DNA from: Chlamydiota bacterium
GTDB lineage: Bacteria; Chlamydiota; Chlamydiia; Chlamydiales; SM23-39
Direction of reading: 5' to 3'
DNA: 8,428 nucleotides
NCBI GenBank assembly: GCA_027459365.1
Contig: DAIDIM010000101.1
Span: 1-8,428 of the forward strand
Below, piece by piece: positions 5,116 to 8,428 of the stretch (the first letter of the stretch is position 1; each line of letters starts with the position of its first letter). A program made the translations under genes and the position numbers. The notes under the pieces are model-generated. The model made no database searches, was not told where the DNA came from, and saw only the letters and a list, made by a program, of their open reading frames with translations.

Positions 5116-5922
5116 CTAAAAACAGAAGGGGAGCAAATAGCTCACGACAAAAGTATTCACATCTTTTGGCGCAGACTTGGCTAATACTCTACGGTAATAT
5201 TCAAGGCGGATTGTTCCCCAGACATCTAACCTATATCCGTAGCGTATTCCTAAATCGACTGCCTTTTCTCTGATCCTGGCGTAACCATAAAAGTGATCAA
5301 TATTCACATGAACATGCCTGCCATAGCCATTAATGCCTTCGGCGAAGATAGCCCACTTATGTCGATCATCAATGTTTGTTTCGAACGAAATAATTCCCCT
5401 TACCCAGGGCGACCCTCGATTTGCGTGGCCGACTGCTCCATAAAACCAGGTGCGAAATAACCAGCAGTTAGAGGCTTCGAATTCTTTACCAAGTGCAAGA
5501 TCGAGTTCAAAATCGACATTCCCATGAGAGGGACAGCTAATATCTCGAAGGCCTGTGGATGAAGTGGCTCGAATCGAGCCACCTGTGACTAAGCTAATCG
5601 GATCGCCGATGATGTCGTCAAACCAAAGATAGCGAGCTTGAAGGGCAATGGAGCGAAAATAGAATGAAGATGCGCTTGTGGCTGCAAGTTGCATATCGCC
5701 ATCGATACTCCATACAGGTGACGGAGAAAAATCGAGGCCTAGATAGAGGAGATGGGCTTGGAAGGGTTCTTTGAGCTGTGGACTCCCATAAGAAAAGGAG
5801 TTAAATCGGCTATAGGCATAGCTTCCTAGAAAATGAAACTGATAGACATCTCCAAACCACGGCTGCACTTCAACAGCAAGAAGGGCGAGTGGTGCAAGAA
5901 AAGAGATGAGAAACGTATTCAA
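5116..5922 (-). CDS. Predicted secreted outer-membrane beta-barrel protein
   Basis: A 268-residue protein with no family I can name. It opens with a hydrophobic segment, MNTFLISFLAPLALLA, that looks like a signal peptide with probable cleavage near residue 16 before VEVQPWFG. The rest is rich in aromatic residues and alternating hydrophobic/polar stretches without long hydrophobic helices, and it ends VSYLLPFCF. A C-terminal phenylalanine on a last amphipathic strand is the usual sorting signal of outer-membrane barrels. The start is TTG 5922, supported by AGGAG seven bases upstream and lying one base past the trxB stop. The weak point is the lack of basic residues before the hydrophobic core. 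ATG 5958, inside trxB, would supply K and R but lacks a Shine-Dalgarno. The frame extends open to 6066 only as an overlap with trxB. It is probably translated by coupling to trxB. Confidence 0.72.
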   Translation of the reverse strand: MNTFLISFLAPLALLAVEVQPWFGDVYQFHFLGSYAYSRFNSFSYGSPQLKEPFQAHLLYLGLDFSPSPVWSIDGDMQLAATSASSFYFRSIALQARYLWFDDIIGDPISLVTGGSIRATSSTGLRDISCPSHGNVDFELDLALGKEFEASNCWLFRTWFYGAVGHANRGSPWVRGIISFETNIDDRHKWAIFAEGINGYGRHVHVNIDHFYGYARIREKAVDLGIRYGYRLDVWGTIRLEYYRRVLAKSAPKDVNTFVVSYLLPFCF

Positions 5923-5923
5923 G

Positions 5924-6871
5924 TCAATGCTCCTGATGGGCCAGCCACCTTTCTGCATCCAGTGCTGCCATACATCCGGTCCCGGCTGCCGTGACTGCTT
6001 GCCGGTAAATCCAATCCTGAACATCGCCGCCTGCAAAAATCCCTTCGATTGAGGTGCACGTCCCATTATGGACTAGAATATAACCTGCCTCATTGAGTTT
6101 TAGTTGTCCATTTAGAAAAGCGGTATTTGGCTGGTGACCTATGGCAAAAAAGACGCCGCCTGCCTCTCTTTCTTGAATCTGATTGTCTTTGAGATTCTTT
6201 AAGTGTATTTTTTGGACAATTTGATCGCCTGTGATTTTTACAATTTCTGAATTCCAAAGGATTTCAATTTTCGGATGTTTTTTCGCTCGGTCTGCCATAA
6301 TTTTCGATGCGCGCAACTCTTCACGGCGATGAACAAGGAACACTTTTTTTGCATATTTGGTCAGAAAAACGGCCTCTTCAACAGCGCTATCCCCACCCCC
6401 AATCACATAGAGATCTTTGTTCCGAAAAATGGGAGCTGCACCATCGCAAACAGCGCACGCAGTAACCCCTTTTTGCCAAAATTCTCCATCCCCGGCACCT
6501 TCAATCTCAAGTCGTTTGGCTGTAGCACCTGTACAAATGATCACTGTTTCTGCCTCAACTTGAGTATTGCCCCCGAAAATTTTGAAAGGGCGCTTTGAAA
6601 AATCGACAGATCCTACATCCTCAGTCAAAATGCGCGTTCCAAAACGGGCTGCTTGATCTCGACATTTTGCCATGAGTTCAGGCCCCATAACTCCATCAGG
6701 AAAACCGGGATAGTTCTCGACTTCTGTAGTTGTCATGAGCTGGCCGCCCGGAACGCCGCCACTCATAAAACCTTCGAAAAGAACGGGATTTAAATTTGCT
6801 CGCGCCGCATAAATGGCAGCACAATAACCTGCAGGTCCAGAACCAATAATGACTAGTTTTGCTTTTTCCAT
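5924..6871 (-). CDS. trxB: Thioredoxin reductase (NADPH)
   Basis: This FAD enzyme reduces thioredoxin with NADPH in the cytosol, feeding ribonucleotide reduction and peroxidases such as Tpx. The 315-aa length is normal for the low-molecular-weight bacterial type. Motifs in order: FAD-binding GSGPAG (10-15), GGQLMTTTEVENYPGF (42-57), the redox-active CAVC (139-142) followed by DG, the NADPH-binding GGGDSA (158-163), HRR (181-183) that contacts the 2'-phosphate and so points to NADPH rather than NADH, and the FAD-binding GIFAGGDVQD (277-286). The start ATG 6871 gives a normal N-terminus, but the only Shine-Dalgarno-like AGGA touches the ATG. A promoter ending 6 nt upstream would yield an almost leaderless message. 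It sits 24 bp after the malic enzyme gene, and its last codons carry the ribosome site for the next gene. Confidence 0.96.
   Translation of the reverse strand: MEKAKLVIIGSGPAGYCAAIYAARANLNPVLFEGFMSGGVPGGQLMTTTEVENYPGFPDGVMGPELMAKCRDQAARFGTRILTEDVGSVDFSKRPFKIFGGNTQVEAETVIICTGATAKRLEIEGAGDGEFWQKGVTACAVCDGAAPIFRNKDLYVIGGGDSAVEEAVFLTKYAKKVFLVHRREELRASKIMADRAKKHPKIEILWNSEIVKITGDQIVQKIHLKNLKDNQIQEREAGGVFFAIGHQPNTAFLNGQLKLNEAGYILVHNGTCTSIEGIFAGGDVQDWIYRQAVTAAGTGCMAALDAERWLAHQEH
5930..5934 (-). promoter_or_regulatory. Shine-Dalgarno inside the trxB end deciding a TTG start
   Basis: On the minus strand AGGAG lies within the last codons of trxB, followed by seven bases and TTG at 5922. It is the evidence for a non-ATG start of the barrel protein and for translational coupling. 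Confidence 0.55.
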
Positions 6872-6877
6872 TCCTAC

Positions 6878-6906
6878 ATTGTAATGAAAATATTTTCAGT
6901 TAGCAA
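6878..6906 (-). promoter_or_regulatory. Candidate internal promoter of trxB
   Basis: The minus strand has TTGCTA (6906-6901, 4/6), a 17-nt spacer and TACAAT (6883-6878, 5/6). The predicted start falls at or next to the ATG of trxB. The -35 lies in the last codons of the malic enzyme gene. It would allow trxB and the barrel gene to be transcribed apart from the upstream gene. Confidence 0.45.
6885..6898. repeat. 14-bp perfect palindrome between malic enzyme gene and trxB
   Basis: TGAAAATATTTTCA is its own reverse complement. It fills most of the spacer of the candidate trxB promoter and includes the TGA stop of the malic enzyme gene. Its place suggests a repressor or activator operator, though a short A/T palindrome can arise by chance. 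Confidence 0.4.
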
Positions 6907-8428
6907 GATTCGAATAATGTGGCTTCCACATCAACGCATCGACCTTTTTTTCCACTTCATGAATGGAAACGTCGGATAACCCCTCTTCAATTGCCTTTTT
7001 CCCAACACCGATTGCAATTTCACGACACACTTTTTTCACCTCTGAAAAATCGGGGAAAAGTGATGCAGTAGGATCATTTTTACGCGGTGAAAAACTGGCA
7101 AGTATTTGAGATGCCTCTAAAAACATGGTTTCACTCACAGCTTTTGCATGGACTGCAATCACACCTGTTCCAACTCCTGGGAAAATATAGACGTTATTAC
7201 ACTGTCCAATCTTGTATGTTTTACTGCCAAATGATACGGGTGGAAAAGGGCTCCCTGTTGCGATAATTGCATTTCCATTTGACCACTCAATAATGTCTTT
7301 CGGAACAGCTTCTGTTTTGGAGGTTGGATTTGACAATGGAAAAATGATCGGTTTTTTCGTTAATTTGCACATCTCTTGAATGATCTGTTTTGTGAAAACA
7401 CCACCTTGACCCGATACGCCAATCATTACAGTCGGATGAGCATTTTTCACTGTGTCAAATAGGTCAATGGTCTCCTGTTTTGACCAACCTTTCACATCTG
7501 TTCTCACATAGTTTTTTAAAAGAGGAGAGGTCCGAGGGCGTTCGGAATGTACAAGTCCTTGACTATCGAGAATATAGATTTTTTTCTCCGCCTCTTCTCG
7601 AGATATCCCATCTTGTTCCATCTTTAAAACCAGCAAGTCTGCAATACCGCTACCTGCACTTCCTCCACCCAAGATTACAAAACGTTGATCCTCTAATTTT
7701 TCATTCGAGGAGTGAAGAGCTGCTAAAATAGCCCCTAGCGTAACCGACGCCGTTCCTTGAATATCATCATTAAAACTTAAAACTTCTTTTTGGTATTTGT
7801 CCAAAATTCTTCGCGCATTATTTTTCCCAAAATCTTCCCATTGAAGCAGAACTTTTGGAAAACGTTTTTTGATCGCACTTACAAATTGATCGATAAAAGT
7901 ATCGTACTGATCGCCACTTAGGCGTGGATGTCTCCATCCTAAATAGAGCTCATTGTTCAACCGCTCTTCATTATTTGTCCCAACATCGAGCATGATTGGA
8001 AGGGTTTTTGCCGGATGAATTCCCCCGAAAAGGGTATAGAGAATCAACTTGCCAATCGGAATTGTCATTCCCCCAAGTCCTTGATCGCCAAGACCTAAAA
8101 TGCGCTCACCATCCGTCACTACAATCACCTGCACATCATCGTGTGGATAATGGGCTAAAATCTCATCCATTTTGTCAGCTAACGGATAACAGAGATATAA
8201 GCCACGCCGTTCGGCAAAAATATTGCTATGGTGAATGGCTCCATCACCAACTGTTGGCGTGTAAATAATCGGGAGCATTTGCGTAGCAAAACGGTCAACA
8301 AACTGATAGAACAGAATCTCATTGTGATTGAGCAAATTCATCAAGAAGATGTATTTCTCTAGAGGGGCAGGTTGTTTTGTGAAGTTTTCATAAGTTCGTT
8401 TGATTTGCTGCTCAACCGTCTCAATGTG
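6896..8428 (-). CDS. Malic enzyme, NAD-type (5' end outside the window)
   Basis: Malic enzyme oxidatively decarboxylates malate to pyruvate and CO2 with reduction of NAD or NADP. 510 codons are visible and the frame stays open to the window edge, so the start lies beyond 8428; the TTG at 8344 is internal. The sequence aligns by eye with the large type (about 560 aa, E. coli MaeA/SfcA). Counting from the first visible codon: YTPTVG (56-61), VVTDGERILGLGDQG (103-117) with the following PIGK lysine, metal-ligand segments WEDFGKNNA (197-205) and FNDDIQG (219-225), the nucleotide-binding GGGSAG (254-259), and later SNPTSKTE and FPGVGTGV. Cofactor choice between NAD and NADP cannot be read safely. 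Only 24 bp separate it from trxB on the same strand, so co-transcription is likely. No frameshift or missing catalytic block is seen. Confidence 0.92.
   Translation of the reverse strand, partial: HIETVEQQIKRTYENFTKQPAPLEKYIFLMNLLNHNEILFYQFVDRFATQMLPIIYTPTVGDGAIHHSNIFAERRGLYLCYPLADKMDEILAHYPHDDVQVIVVTDGERILGLGDQGLGGMTIPIGKLILYTLFGGIHPAKTLPIMLDVGTNNEERLNNELYLGWRHPRLSGDQYDTFIDQFVSAIKKRFPKVLLQWEDFGKNNARRILDKYQKEVLSFNDDIQGTASVTLGAILAALHSSNEKLEDQRFVILGGGSAGSGIADLLVLKMEQDGISREEAEKKIYILDSQGLVHSERPRTSPLLKNYVRTDVKGWSKQETIDLFDTVKNAHPTVMIGVSGQGGVFTKQIIQEMCKLTKKPIIFPLSNPTSKTEAVPKDIIEWSNGNAIIATGSPFPPVSFGSKTYKIGQCNNVYIFPGVGTGVIAVHAKAVSETMFLEASQILASFSPRKNDPTASLFPDFSEVKKVCREIAIGVGKKAIEEGLSDVSIHEVEKKVDALMWKPHYSNLAN

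Noticed and set aside
5105..5131. CCCTTC/GAAGGG inverted repeat at the end of the barrel gene as a terminator
   Set aside because: Only 6 bp with a 13-nt loop, partly inside the coding end, and the downstream T-run on the minus strand is interrupted. Too weak to annotate.
5923..6066. N-terminal extension of the barrel protein inside trxB
   Set aside because: These 48 codons run opposite in frame to the conserved TrxB C-terminus and the predicted signal peptide starts after them, so the extension is most likely untranslated.
8342..8344. TTG at 8344 as the malic enzyme start
   Set aside because: The frame continues open to the window edge with family-like sequence (PAPLEKYIFLMNLL), so the true start lies outside.

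Overview
The gene content suggests a chromosome segment from a Chlamydiales bacterium, most likely an environmental (Parachlamydia/Waddlia/Simkania-like) lineage. The main clues are a chlamydial-looking Lgt N-terminus, trxB and acpS as close neighbours (as I recall from Chlamydia), a moderately AT-rich composition, and many small or membrane proteins without obvious homologues. This is inference from gene content; no marker RNA lies in the window.

Left edge (1-286): a truncated minus-strand ORF (1-56) starts behind a strong SD and a perfect TTGACA/TATAAT promoter. Just beyond it, on the plus strand, is the 3' end of a group II intron: a canonical 34-nt domain V (147-180) and a domain VI with a bulged adenosine (A215), ending at about 221. 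The edge therefore looks like a junction of two mobile elements.

Middle (287-2700): a TauE/SafE (TSUP) permease (+); a 65-aa membrane-anchored small protein (-); thiol peroxidase tpx (+), whose -10 element overlaps one for the small protein; and lgt (-), which overlaps the tail of tpx by 34 bp.

Centre (2723-5039): rlmH (+, a short version); a long imperfect hairpin; then a good promoter (ATGACA-17-TATAAT) driving a membrane-anchored PIN-TRAM protein and acpS, whose start and stop codons overlap as ATGA. A separate strong promoter and SD drive a 66-aa hydrophobic orphan.

Right (5116-8428, all minus): NAD-type malic enzyme (5' end outside the window), trxB 24 bp downstream, and a secreted, probably outer-membrane beta-barrel protein that starts with TTG one base after the trxB stop. 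A promoter-like sequence with a 14-bp palindrome in its spacer lies before trxB and would give a nearly leaderless transcript.

Functionally, Tpx, TrxB and malic enzyme fit one redox theme: peroxide reduction through thioredoxin, thioredoxin reduction by NADPH, and malate oxidation producing reduced nicotinamide. Lgt and AcpS serve lipoprotein and lipid synthesis, and RlmH modifies the ribosome.
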